From positions 1,830 through 65,829 of the forward strand of contig DCCG01000024.1 in NCBI GenBank assembly GCA_002314145.1: a DNA stretch of 64,000 bases, given 5' to 3'. Position 1 is the stretch's first letter. Each line of letters begins with the position of its first letter. This DNA is from Thalassolituus sp. UBA1087 (lineage in GTDB: Bacteria; Pseudomonadota; Gammaproteobacteria; Pseudomonadales; Oceanobacteraceae). The translations under genes and the position numbers were made by a program. Under the pieces are notes generated by a model. It saw only the letters and a list, made by a program, of their open reading frames with translations, was not told where the DNA came from and made no database searches. Shown in pieces: positions 18,594 to 27,671 of this stretch.

Positions 18594-19700
18594 TTATAGT
18601 AAGTTCGCTTCCAGTTTTTCTTTGATTTTTGATATAAAGACTCTATCGCTGTACTGTTGCGCATGAGCTATGCAAGTTTCTTTCATAGACAAACACAGTT
18701 CTGGCGTGACCTCTCTGACCTGATTCACCAGAGCATCTGGTGTAGCTTCCTGCATCAACCATCCGGTTTTGCTATCAACGATCGTTTCTAACAAACCACC
18801 TTCAGCCACACCGATGCATGGTTTACCTGCCGACATCGATTCCAGTGGTGACATGCCAAAGTCTTCATCCACCGGGATATAGATAGTTGCGATACAGTTA
18901 CCGACCAGATCAAACAACTCTTCGTCTGTTGTCCAGTTAGTAAAGCGTATATTGTCGTAACCTTTCGCCAGTTCCTGCAATGAGTCATAATCTGAACCAC
19001 CGGAAGCGACAACCAGTTTTTTATCCGGCATGTTTTTGAACGCCTCAACAATGGTCGCGATGCGCTTTGCAGGCTCCAGCCTGGCAGTCGAAAGATAGTA
19101 ATCTCCCTGGTCAATCCACTTAAAGCGCTCAGTATCAATCGGCGGATTAATCACCACCGAATCAAGACCTATGTAATTCTTTATACGTCTTTTAACGTTC
19201 TCTGAGTTAGCAATAATAAGATCAACATGCTTAAGCGAAGGGCCATAGAGTAATCGTATTAACAGGCACATCATCTTGAATGCCAGCTTCTTCAGCCCTT
19301 TAAACTGCTTTACCTTGAATTCATACAAATCGTATGGCGCACGGGGAATGGTATGGCAATACAGAAAGTTTCTTTTTGCCCGTGCTTTTTTACGCAGTAA
19401 CGCCATCGGAGCATATTCACCACTGTATATCGCGTTATCGTAATCGCGCATATCCGGCGGGTTTAACACAAAGGTCAGCATGGTCTTAAGGGTTTTCCAT
19501 CCCTTACGGTCATTATAGCCAGTAAGAACTTTAAGTTTGCCACCCTGATTTCTCAGGTCATCATCCGGGAATAACTCAACATCCCGCATTCCAACAATTA
19601 AATCACAGCCCTCTACACCACGAGTTAGGGTCATAGAAAGTTTCTCTGCCCCGCCGCGTGAGAAAAGATAATCATAGAGTAATGCAGTCTTATTCTTCAT
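18594..19700 (-). CDS. Glycosyltransferase family 4
   Basis: A 368-residue GT-B enzyme. Seen are YCHTIPRAPYDLYE in the acceptor domain, STARLEPAKRI at the donor-domain start and the E-x7-E segment DFGMSPLESMSAGKP. It belongs to the WbaZ-like mannosyltransferase style together with the paralogue at 21915-23006. Its ATG overlaps the preceding GT2 stop codon by 4 bases, so the two are translationally coupled. Confidence 0.9.
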   Translation of the reverse strand: MKNKTALLYDYLFSRGGAEKLSMTLTRGVEGCDLIVGMRDVELFPDDDLRNQGGKLKVLTGYNDRKGWKTLKTMLTFVLNPPDMRDYDNAIYSGEYAPMALLRKKARAKRNFLYCHTIPRAPYDLYEFKVKQFKGLKKLAFKMMCLLIRLLYGPSLKHVDLIIANSENVKRRIKNYIGLDSVVINPPIDTERFKWIDQGDYYLSTARLEPAKRIATIVEAFKNMPDKKLVVASGGSDYDSLQELAKGYDNIRFTNWTTDEELFDLVGNCIATIYIPVDEDFGMSPLESMSAGKPCIGVAEGGLLETIVDSKTGWLMQEATPDALVNQVREVTPELCLSMKETCIAHAQQYSDRVFISKIKEKLEANLL

Positions 19701-20590
19701 TTCCTGGAAAACTCCAATATTCGCGCAGGGTGTGCTTTGCCTGTCAGTAAATCTTTAATGCCCAGTAAATTGCCCTTCAGTCGGCCAAGCCGATCAACCC
19801 ATGGCTCTGGCTTTATGCTACGAACCGTATTCGCAATGACACGGCGAAGAATCGAAATAACGGCTAATTTCCAGGGCATGGTCCCCTTTTTGGCCAGATA
19901 CCAGGGGTTCACAACCTGTGAATATCCCAGACGCAAGCCCGGACTGCGACCGGCTTTGGTGCCCAAGTGGACACCCAGGCAATAATTCGAATTAACCACC
20001 GGGGCAAAGCGGTCAACTGATGCACTGAAGTCCAGATCTTCAAACCACCCATACAGAGGGAGCTGTTCATCAAAGCGGACATGATTATCGAGGAGAACGG
20101 ATGCACGGAATGCCATATTACATCCGTAAGTAGTACCGTGATGCCAGTGTATTGGTTCATCGGGCAGCTTGGCGCCTTCCAGTATGGTAATTGCATCGGC
20201 AATATCGATACCGCCGGAATTAACACCGTCTGCCAATACCTTTCCGGAGTGCCCTCCTACCTCAGGGTTACGTTCAAACAAAGCAAGCACCTGTTCGCAA
20301 TAGGTCGGGTGCATCAGAAAGTCGTCGTCGAGAAACTGGACAATATCGTCATAACTCAACGCATTAATAATGGTATTACGTTGCGCAGATGACCCTGCCG
20401 GTCCTGCCAGTACTTTTACTCTTTGCAAAATAGCATCAGGCAACCCAGTTAATTTGATGTCCTTTGCAGCATTTATCGGGCTGAGGTAGATAACATCCGG
20501 CATTCTGGTTTGATTAACCATATAAGCCAGAGCCTCTGCGAGTATCTGAGGTCGGCCGCAGGTTGCAATACCGATTACAATATTAGCCAT
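19697..20590 (-). CDS. Glycosyltransferase family 2
   Basis: A 297-residue GT-A enzyme. IGIATCGRP opens the nucleotide-binding fold, and the metal-binding acidic motif is FLDDDFLMHP (about residues 91-100). It probably adds one sugar of the repeat unit. It overlaps the next GT4 gene by 4 bases, and its ATG overlaps the polymerase stop by one base (TAATG). This marks a tightly coupled block from 23.0 to 18.6 kb. Confidence 0.88.
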   Translation of the reverse strand: MANIVIGIATCGRPQILAEALAYMVNQTRMPDVIYLSPINAAKDIKLTGLPDAILQRVKVLAGPAGSSAQRNTIINALSYDDIVQFLDDDFLMHPTYCEQVLALFERNPEVGGHSGKVLADGVNSGGIDIADAITILEGAKLPDEPIHWHHGTTYGCNMAFRASVLLDNHVRFDEQLPLYGWFEDLDFSASVDRFAPVVNSNYCLGVHLGTKAGRSPGLRLGYSQVVNPWYLAKKGTMPWKLAVISILRRVIANTVRSIKPEPWVDRLGRLKGNLLGIKDLLTGKAHPARILEFSRK

Positions 20591-21918
20591 TATTTGTCCT
20601 TCGCCCTGATATTAGCCAGTGCTAACAGAATATAGAAAAATGTTCCCTGAAACGGTGCCGTGGCAGCAGCCATTGCTGGTAGTAACGCCACCAAAGCCCC
20701 TTTTTTTGCAGCGCTACCTATAGCACTCTGCTCTGTATTTTCAGCGATGAAGGAACCTTTCATAACATATATAACTGCCATGCTATACAAGGTGACTCCA
20801 ATCCAACCTACGTTAGACAGTAAAACGATCAGAAGGCTTGATGCTCTGTTGCCGCCAAGACCAACACCAAAGCCATAGGTTTCAAGAAAGTCTCCCCAGG
20901 CCAGAGAATTCCAGCTGAAACGTTCCAAGCCCGAATCGCTGCCCAGTTTATTAAATACCGCAGTATCCAAAACCAGCATAATCTGATCATAAAAAAGAAT
21001 GGACATCAGCAGCGCAACCGACAGACCAGCGATAGCTGTAAAAAATACGACCTTACTGAGATACCCTCGACGTAACTGGCGAATTTCTGACAGAGCCACC
21101 AAAAGGCCAAACATTGCCAGACCAACATAACCAGAGGTTGACGTCGCCAGAACCACCAGCAACAAAGACGCCGCTGCAACATTGCGACTGAAATTTGGGC
21201 GAAAACCGGCACGATAGAGAAAAAAAGCAAAACAGCCCACTGCAGCGGTAAACGAGCTGAAAGCCGATGTCTCCGGGAAGATACCTGCCACACGGCGTAC
21301 ACTGCCAAAGGATTGGTCGACCATGACGTATTCGGCATTTTTGAAAATACTGATTACATCCGGAAAGCCTGCATAAAAGTTGAGAAGATCCGCAACGGCG
21401 AAAACAACATTAACCACCCCCATCCACAGAAAGGCAGAAGCAAAAATAGTCAGAAAGGATTTATTCACCTGAATCAAAAAACTGACCGTGAGAAATATAA
21501 CCATCGCAGCAATTGCATAAATCATCTGGGCTATATGGCCGGTATTAAAGGTTAAGTCTCCGACAAAAACCCCCTCCGCCGAGAAGGTCAGAATTTTCAC
21601 TTTCCCGGAAAATACAGTTGGGGCCACAAAGCTAATAAATACAGCAAACAGGCAGTAGGCCGTAAACCACTTTATGGCCTGATTGTTCTGGATCAGGTAC
21701 CAGACTCTGTACGAAAACCCCGGAGTGCGGATCAGGTAAAGCAAAAGAAAGGCTAAAAACAGAAATGCAACCTGAATTGGTTTGCCCGCCAGACTGACGG
21801 CAGAAGTTGATATAAACAGCGAAGAAATAACCAGGCTGTACACAAGAAAGCGCACCCCGGCTAACTGACCCCACATTCCCAACAGGGCTGTTATTACACC
21901 CATGATACTGATACTCAT
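20590..21918 (-). CDS. Wzy-like polysaccharide polymerase / O-antigen ligase family
   Basis: A 442-residue protein with about twelve membrane helices and a large periplasmic segment in the second half (residues about 320-360), the topology of Wzy/WaaL proteins. Within a Wzx-dependent cluster it most likely polymerises the repeat units in the periplasm. Stop and start codons overlap those of both neighbours. Sequence alone cannot separate polymerase from ligase; context favours polymerase. Confidence 0.78.
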   Translation of the reverse strand: MSISIMGVITALLGMWGQLAGVRFLVYSLVISSLFISTSAVSLAGKPIQVAFLFLAFLLLYLIRTPGFSYRVWYLIQNNQAIKWFTAYCLFAVFISFVAPTVFSGKVKILTFSAEGVFVGDLTFNTGHIAQMIYAIAAMVIFLTVSFLIQVNKSFLTIFASAFLWMGVVNVVFAVADLLNFYAGFPDVISIFKNAEYVMVDQSFGSVRRVAGIFPETSAFSSFTAAVGCFAFFLYRAGFRPNFSRNVAAASLLLVVLATSTSGYVGLAMFGLLVALSEIRQLRRGYLSKVVFFTAIAGLSVALLMSILFYDQIMLVLDTAVFNKLGSDSGLERFSWNSLAWGDFLETYGFGVGLGGNRASSLLIVLLSNVGWIGVTLYSMAVIYVMKGSFIAENTEQSAIGSAAKKGALVALLPAMAAATAPFQGTFFYILLALANIRAKDK

Positions 21919-23006
21919 GGCATTACACTGTCGATGTAGGCTTTCAGTTTTTTCTCGAATTCTGCGGTAGCAAAACTCATTGCGTGGGCACGCAGTGCTT
22001 CCGGTTCAAAGTCGTATTGGCCTGCTTCGTAATCAGCAACAGCCTGATTTAAGGATTCTGCTGTCTGCTCGTTGAAGTAGACGCCGGTCTTGCCGTCTAC
22101 AACCGAGTCCAGTACTCCACCACGACCATAAGCTATTACCGGGCGACCGGATGCCATTGCTTCCAGCGGGACGATGCCAAAGTCTTCAACGCCCGGGAAA
22201 ATTAACGCCTGACAACCTGAATACAGTTTAATGATTTCCGAGAATGGCTGACGGCCCCGGATGTCGATATTCGAGTGGCCTTTGGCCATTTCTCTCAGTT
22301 CGTCGGCTTTTTCACCGTCGCCGACGATAACGAGCTTTTTGCCGTTGGCTATAAATGCCTCTACCGCCAGGTCTACCCGCTTGTACTGCACCATCTGACC
22401 CAGCACCAGATAGTAGTCATCAACTTCTTCAGAGATTGAGAACGCGTCAAACTCTACCGGCGGATTAATCACTTCAGCATCACGGCGGTAAATTTTTTCT
22501 ATGCGCTTAGCAATGTAAGAGGAATTCGCGATAAAGTGATCGACCCGGGCACCGGTCGAGTAATCCCACATTTTAAGGTAGTGGATCAGGGGGGCCGAGA
22601 TCAGCCGCTTCAGCTTGCCCGCGCCTTTGAAATATTCGTAATACATATCCCAGACATAGCGCATTGGCGAGTGGCAATAGCAAACATGTACGGCTTCCGG
22701 GTTTGTTATCACGCCCTTGGCTGGTCCGGATTCACTTGAGATCACCAGATCGTAGCCGGTCAGATCCAGCTGTTCGAGGGCTATTGGCATAAAAGGTAAG
22801 TAGCTCTGGTACTTCTTCTTACCAAAGGGCAGCTTACTGATGAAACTGGTGTAGACAGTATGCGAATTGATCAGCTCAGATACTTTTTCAGGCTCATACA
22901 CATGAGTGTAGATGTCGGCCAGGGGATACAGGCGGCAGAGGGATTCCAGAACCTTCTCTCCACCCCTCATACCATTTAACCAATAGTGGACGATTGCTAC
23001 TCTCAT
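21915..23006 (-). CDS. Glycosyltransferase family 4 (WbaZ-like), first gene of the cluster
   Basis: A 363-residue GT-B enzyme. YCHSPMRYVWDMYYEY is the WbaZ-type acceptor motif, and DFGIVPLEAMASGRP is the donor-site E-x7-E segment. It is probably a mannosyltransferase, which agrees with manC in the same locus. It is the first gene of the minus-strand run, with a 445-bp gap upstream, so the assembly operon is likely to start here. Confidence 0.9.
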   Translation of the reverse strand: MRVAIVHYWLNGMRGGEKVLESLCRLYPLADIYTHVYEPEKVSELINSHTVYTSFISKLPFGKKKYQSYLPFMPIALEQLDLTGYDLVISSESGPAKGVITNPEAVHVCYCHSPMRYVWDMYYEYFKGAGKLKRLISAPLIHYLKMWDYSTGARVDHFIANSSYIAKRIEKIYRRDAEVINPPVEFDAFSISEEVDDYYLVLGQMVQYKRVDLAVEAFIANGKKLVIVGDGEKADELREMAKGHSNIDIRGRQPFSEIIKLYSGCQALIFPGVEDFGIVPLEAMASGRPVIAYGRGGVLDSVVDGKTGVYFNEQTAESLNQAVADYEAGQYDFEPEALRAHAMSFATAEFEKKLKAYIDSVMP

Positions 23007-23451
23007 TTATAACTGAATTCCCTTATTCCGGTGTTGCTATCCTGACCGACCGAGGCAGCCTCAACACTTTAATTTAAACCTGGTGAATGGTTAAAAAGCC
23101 ATCCCTGTTACCTGCCGGGAGCTTCCCAAACAGAAGACATCATAAACAGCTGACAGGAAACATAACTGCCTTGGTTTATTTGTACAGAAAGAAGCCCGAA
23201 GGGAGATTCATATAACCAGGCACTAAAAGCCGACTGCCATGCTGGCTGATTTTTGTACTGACAAGATTGCAATCTGAACATTTATCCCTGTTACTCAGTA
23301 TGTATTCCGTCCAAATCCCTTTTTCGATACAGACTTCAGTATGACGATAGGCGACACTTTACTAAAACTAATGTTTCAATGAAATGAATCACATTTTAAA
23401 AATGTCATAATTCTCCAAACCATTTGTTACAGGAATACCCCGTTCACTGTA
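23007..23451 (-). promoter_or_regulatory. Upstream region of the exopolysaccharide gene run
   Basis: This 445-bp gap must carry the promoter for the polysaccharide genes. A 15-bp palindrome ACATTTTAAAAATGT (23391-23405) sits in AT-rich DNA and could be an operator. No JUMPstart/ops element, no clear -35/-10 pair and no REP copy were found. Assignment as a regulatory region is inferred from position. Confidence 0.45.
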
Positions 23452-24450
23452 TTAACCCTTCGTTCTTTCCTTCCAGACATCTGATGCTTCATCCCATAAC
23501 TCGGTCAGTTGCCCTGCTGGAAGGCCTCCGATTCCTGCAGCAGCCCTGCGCCCACCACCGCCAAACTTTGCAGCAATCTGATCCGCTCCGCTCATTCTGG
23601 CTTCAGGAGCCCTCAAACTAACCTGGTAAGTCTGTGATTCTGAGCCAGAAGCATGATGTTCTGTGAGAATAATGTGGCCAATATGGGGATTACGGTTAGC
23701 CAGCTCATTTCCTAATACACCGCGTATTCGACGAGCCCATGGCTCATTGGGTAACACTATCATCACCAGGCTACTGCTCTTTTTTATTGGCTCAATAGCC
23801 AAGCCTTTGCACATATCAGCCTGGTAGCCGGCTGTCAGGGTGGCGAATATCCCGGGCTTATCGCTGATGAAATCAAATGGTGATCTATATTGAACTGCTT
23901 CTTTATAGAGAGTTTCAGGATGATAAAAGAGGTCATCCAGACAGTCGCCATAGCCGTTGTAGTTCATGGCGATACCAAGATCATGTAGCTGTTGACGCTG
24001 ACCCACGCTTAACCCGCATCTTTTGATATAACTATCAGCAACTTTGAGCATGTTGTCACCATAAGCGGCGACGATGCTCCACTCCCGGAATTGCCCTTGC
24101 AGATACTGATCCACGATTAATCCGGTACAGGTATTGGCGGCCAGGTGCAGGTGTGCATGCAATAAAGGGTGTCCAGGGACGTTGCCTGACTGATGATGAT
24201 CGGCGTAGAAAACTTCAGCTCCAGCCGCCAGGACCTTATTCAGTGCATCAAGGTTCTTTGTCATTGAGACATCTAATACAGTGACCTGATCGCCAACCCG
24301 GACTGTCACATTTTCGACCAGACGTTCCAGTAAGCGGATATCGCTTTTAATCCCTGTAATCAGCTTTGCATCCCGCGGGTGTGCCAGCCGCAACTGGATC
24401 AGTGAGCAGATACCATCCGCGTCGCCATTGAACACATCGTAGTTGGCCAT
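23452..24450 (-). CDS. DHH-family phosphoesterase
   Basis: A 332-residue protein with NGDADGICS (residues 8-16), YADHHQSG (the DHH metal motif, about 92-99) and a C-terminal DHHA1-like nucleic-acid/nucleotide-binding segment. That last motif reads GGGGRRAAAG, with Arg where most members have His. It has no membrane domain and no GGDEF-like part, so it is not GdpP. Likely substrates are small phosphodiesters or short oligonucleotides. It stands upstream of, and co-oriented with, the polysaccharide genes but 445 bp away. No strong ribosome site precedes the ATG. Confidence 0.82.
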   Translation of the reverse strand: MANYDVFNGDADGICSLIQLRLAHPRDAKLITGIKSDIRLLERLVENVTVRVGDQVTVLDVSMTKNLDALNKVLAAGAEVFYADHHQSGNVPGHPLLHAHLHLAANTCTGLIVDQYLQGQFREWSIVAAYGDNMLKVADSYIKRCGLSVGQRQQLHDLGIAMNYNGYGDCLDDLFYHPETLYKEAVQYRSPFDFISDKPGIFATLTAGYQADMCKGLAIEPIKKSSSLVMIVLPNEPWARRIRGVLGNELANRNPHIGHIILTEHHASGSESQTYQVSLRAPEARMSGADQIAAKFGGGGRRAAAGIGGLPAGQLTELWDEASDVWKERTKG

Positions 24451-25169
24451 AATCAGGGAGCTACCTTGCTATTTGTCATTTTTCAAAGAGACCGGCGCTT
24501 ATTCTGTCGCCACATACAGCTGGTACTCTGCGGTGTATCAAGTGGTCGAACTTGCATCTCACGCTTCCTGACGATGAACTCAGCAGTACATACGGTGTTT
24601 TATCGCCTAGTAACAGATATCTATGCCGGTGAACGTGCGACAGCGCTGAACCCACAGCAGCATGCCAGACGATATAGGATGTAGTCATGAGAGGGTCTTG
24701 GTGCCGCACGCAGGACATTGATCTTCCAGCACTTTCGTAAGCATTCCCTTTGAAAGTATGTGATCGCTTACACCTTACTAAACCTGAAGCATCAGGGAAA
24801 TATGAGAACGTTGCGATTGCCCGTTTGGCCATTTCACTCCTGAGGACACAAACAATAACTAACCCCATAGGAATATCCGTTCAGTATCTGACACTGATCC
24901 GCATTTCAGGCATCGAAACCGGTACCCTGACAGGAATAGGGAAACCACGATTGATGCTGATTTGGCCTGGCAGGACCCGTCTTCCCATTCCTTATTCTTA
25001 GAAATACGGCTTTATATTGCACGCCAATGCTGTCAAATGGCTGGTTAAAGCTGTTACCGAAACTTTTTTGTAACCGACACTTGGCATGATTCGCCGTGAA
25101 TCATACAATTTGCAGTATTAAATTTCGTAGCAAAGCCCGACCTACGGCGGGTTAACACAGGACACGACT
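24451..25169. other. 719-bp gap without a supported gene
   Basis: Open frames of up to 130 codons exist on both strands but lack good ribosome sites and family features. On the minus strand a 19-codon frame ending near 24688 reads MLTKVLEDQCPACGTKTLS. It has a zinc-ribbon half-motif but is too short to claim as a gene. No REP copies are present. The last 60 bp before 25170 should contain the promoter of the exported-protein gene. Confidence 0.5.
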
Positions 25170-25706
25170 ATGCGGATGCGCTCACTCAAAAACGGACTTA
25201 TGGTTGCCTTCTTGGCAGCTGCTCTGCCAGCGCTTGCTGATATTCAGACAGATGTTGATAACAATTTGTCAGCACCCGTTGTTATGGAAAATGCGCTTGA
25301 AGACTGTGGAGCAGATTGCTCTCCGGAAGAAAAGTCGTCGATTATTGAGCAAATGGTAAAAGCGGGTTTGGCTCTTGAGTCTATCGCAGAGGTAGCTCTG
25401 ACTCAGGGTATGTCTATTGCAGACGTTATAGCGGGAATGACTGCGGCAGGTATTGATGCCCAGATTCTGGCTGTCGCGATAAGCAACGGCGCAGCAACTG
25501 CGGCTGCAAACGGTGTTACATTCGTCGACAGCGAGGGTAACCTCATAGCTGCTGAGGATATCAGCACCTATGTTCTGGCAGCGATCACTGATGCACAAAG
25601 TACCGCTGCGGGCCCTGCCGGAACGGCCGGTTTGTCTCCGATTGTCGTTATCCCAACTATCCCTGTCCCCCCGGTTAACCCCAACGAAATCAGCCCTGCT
25701 GCCTGA
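25170..25706 (+). CDS. Small exported protein of unknown function
   Basis: A 178-residue protein with a signal peptide (MRMRSLKNG... to ALA-DIQ, about residue 24). A possible disulfide pair CGADC (about residues 47-51) is followed by an acidic Ala/Ile-rich helical middle and a Pro-rich C-terminus (IPTIPVPPVNP). AGGA lies 8 bases before the ATG, and a strong terminator follows 14 bases after the stop, so it is a single-gene transcript. I do not recognise the family. It lies next to polysaccharide genes and could be a matrix or periplasmic accessory protein, which is a guess from position. Confidence 0.75.
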   Translation: MRMRSLKNGLMVAFLAAALPALADIQTDVDNNLSAPVVMENALEDCGADCSPEEKSSIIEQMVKAGLALESIAEVALTQGMSIADVIAGMTAAGIDAQILAVAISNGAATAAANGVTFVDSEGNLIAAEDISTYVLAAITDAQSTAAGPAGTAGLSPIVVIPTIPVPPVNPNEISPAA

Positions 25707-25719
25707 TTCAGGATACTCC

Positions 25720-25746
25720 AAAAGCCCGGTTCGCCGGGCTTTTTTG
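25720..25746 (+). terminator. Rho-independent terminator
   Basis: Perfect arms AGCCCGG/CCGGGCT with a TTCG tetraloop are followed by six T residues. It ends the transcript of the small exported-protein gene. Confidence 0.93.
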
Positions 25747-25844
25747 TGTCTGTACCCCCTTGTATTTGCCCTGTCAAAGAGGTGCGGCAGATCCGTCTGT
25801 CGTCAGATTCGTAGCTGAATACCATCGGTGCGCGCCGTCACCCT

Positions 25845-26084
25845 GTAGGAGGTGCTTCAGCGCCGGGGGCCGGATGGCCTTCTGTGGTACCAGCATTTAT
25901 GTACGGTGTTTTATTGATGATCCCGCGCAGAACGCGACGCCATGGCATGTCCGGCTAGCGCCGGATTCGCAGCTGAAGCAGCTCCTACATTGAATCCACG
26001 GTGTTTTATTAATGAACCCGTGCAGAACGCGATGCCACGGTATGTCCGGCTGGCGCCGGATTTCGCAGCTGAAGCAGCTCCTAC
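25845..26084 (+). repeat. REP element with doubled A end
   Basis: B (25845-25879), core, A' (25947-25988), then a second A' (26042-26084) 95 bp later. This is the same doubled end as at the transposase locus, including the stretch CCACGGTGTTTTATTAATGAA between the A' copies. The 585-bp gap between the exported-protein gene and the ligase-like gene holds this element. The 26085-26291 part holds the promoter region of the ligase-like gene with no clear consensus. Confidence 0.85.
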
Positions 26085-26291
26085 ACAGATACGTGCCTGC
26101 CGTGATCATTGGATACACCGGATTCATGGCTGCTCCTGCTTCTACAGCTTTCAGAAGCCGCTTTTGTAAAGGGTATTCAACCGGTAACCTGCAATCTGAT
26201 CTTATGCTTTCAGGCTATTTTTTCTGCATTTCAGGATAGACGCCTGACCATGAACCGGGATAATAGCAGACCTGTCATCAGGGAGATTTGT

Positions 26292-27671
26292 ATGAGCCGC
26301 TGGAAGGCTTACCAGATATTGGTATTTGTGTTACCCCTGCCGTTTGGCGGTGTTGCTGATTGGGCATGGCCACTTTACTGTACGGCCGCGCTGGTACTTT
26401 TGCTGGCTGAGTTGAACTACCTCCTGAAAGTCACTGCGGTTGCTCAACTCCCGACGATTCCTTTTCCTGAAGCATTTGTGAGAGCCCGTTTGCTGCTGCT
26501 GGTGTTAGCACTGGTGCAACTTTGGGTATTTGCCCAATGGCTGGGAACATCACTGTCGCCATATGACACCTGGGTCAGTCTGTTGAAAGGTATTGGCCTG
26601 ACAGCGTTCTTTGCACTCACTCTGCTTATGCTCAATTCACGTGAGCGGGTGAAGCGCATCCTATGGGTTGCGGTCCTGGCCGCTGCCTTTCAGGCGCTGT
26701 ACGGTGCAGTAATGGTACTGACAGGCTGGGAATATGGCTTTTTCACGGAGAAAGTTTTTTACCGTACAACAGCCACCGGCACCTTTGTGAACCGTAACAG
26801 TCTGGCGGGTTATCTGGAGATAACACTGGCCCTGGGCATTGGCTTTTTGCTCGCACAAAGCACCCGCTATTATGGTTCTGCCCGGCAGAGGTTACGTCAG
26901 CTGATCGCCATGCTATTGAGCGATAAGGTGGTTCTTCGTCTGTTATTGGCGGTGATGGTGATCGCTCTGGTACTGACTCGCTCACGCATGGGGAATACAG
27001 CCTTTTTCGCCAGCCTGATGCTGGCCGGCGGTCTGGCGCTGTTGCTGATGCGTCACAAAACCCGCAGCACCACGATTCTTCTCTCCAGTCTGCTGGTGAT
27101 TGATATTGCCATCGTGGGAACCTTTTTTGGTGTCGATAAGGTTGCGGAACGCCTGCAGAAGACCAGTATTCAGACCGAAAGCCGGCCACAGGTATCCCGC
27201 GACACCTTTATTATGTGGGAGCAGTATCCTGTCACCGGTACCGGTGCGGGGACTTTCACTCAGATATACCCAACGTTTAAGTCGGAAGATGTCCGCAACC
27301 CACAAATTTATAACAACGCGCACAACGATTTAGTTCAGTTTCTGGCTGAGTTCGGCGCCCCGGCCTATCTTATGTTGGCAGGCTGTGTTGGCTGGTGTTT
27401 GTGGAATGCCGTTGTCGCCATGCGTAAACGTAACAGTGAGCTGTACAAAGGGATGGGGTTCGCCGCCTTAATGGGCATCAGCGCGATTGGTATTCATTCT
27501 GCCGTGGATTTTAATCTGCAGATTCCGTCGAATGCGTTTATGTTTATGTTGCTGATGGCCATGGCATTTATCGCCCGTTGGGCGCCACACAAAACAAGAC
27601 CTTTACCGGATATCACGGAGCATAAGCACCATCATTCAGAGGCTCATAACCAGCAAGGAGAAGCCCTGTGA
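26292..27671 (+). CDS. O-antigen ligase/polymerase family membrane protein (Wzy_C)
   Basis: A 459-residue polytopic membrane protein. The periplasmic ligase loop shows TGTFVNRNSLAGYLE and later NNAHNDLVQFLAEFG with the conserved His. The start is set at the ATG preceded by GGGAG 6 bases away; the frame runs open up to 26109, but that extension crosses REP-like DNA. It overlaps the following phosphatase gene by 4 bases (GTGA). It may ligate or polymerise a second glycan, or act with the 1-23 kb locus. The acceptor is unknown. Confidence 0.86.
   Translation: MSRWKAYQILVFVLPLPFGGVADWAWPLYCTAALVLLLAELNYLLKVTAVAQLPTIPFPEAFVRARLLLLVLALVQLWVFAQWLGTSLSPYDTWVSLLKGIGLTAFFALTLLMLNSRERVKRILWVAVLAAAFQALYGAVMVLTGWEYGFFTEKVFYRTTATGTFVNRNSLAGYLEITLALGIGFLLAQSTRYYGSARQRLRQLIAMLLSDKVVLRLLLAVMVIALVLTRSRMGNTAFFASLMLAGGLALLLMRHKTRSTTILLSSLLVIDIAIVGTFFGVDKVAERLQKTSIQTESRPQVSRDTFIMWEQYPVTGTGAGTFTQIYPTFKSEDVRNPQIYNNAHNDLVQFLAEFGAPAYLMLAGCVGWCLWNAVVAMRKRNSELYKGMGFAALMGISAIGIHSAVDFNLQIPSNAFMFMLLMAMAFIARWAPHKTRPLPDITEHKHHHSEAHNQQGEAL

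Noticed and set aside
23007..23451. JUMPstart/ops element upstream of the polysaccharide genes
   Set aside because: No match to GGCGGTAG or the longer consensus was found on either strand.
24476..24868. 130-codon minus-strand frame in the gap before the exported-protein gene
   Set aside because: There is no ribosome site, family pattern or conserved context. The nearby 19-codon CPACG frame is too short to support.
25081..25160. Possible tRNA-like or riboswitch-like structure before the exported-protein gene
   Set aside because: Only a short CCCG/CGGG pairing is visible; no tRNA arms or known riboswitch core.
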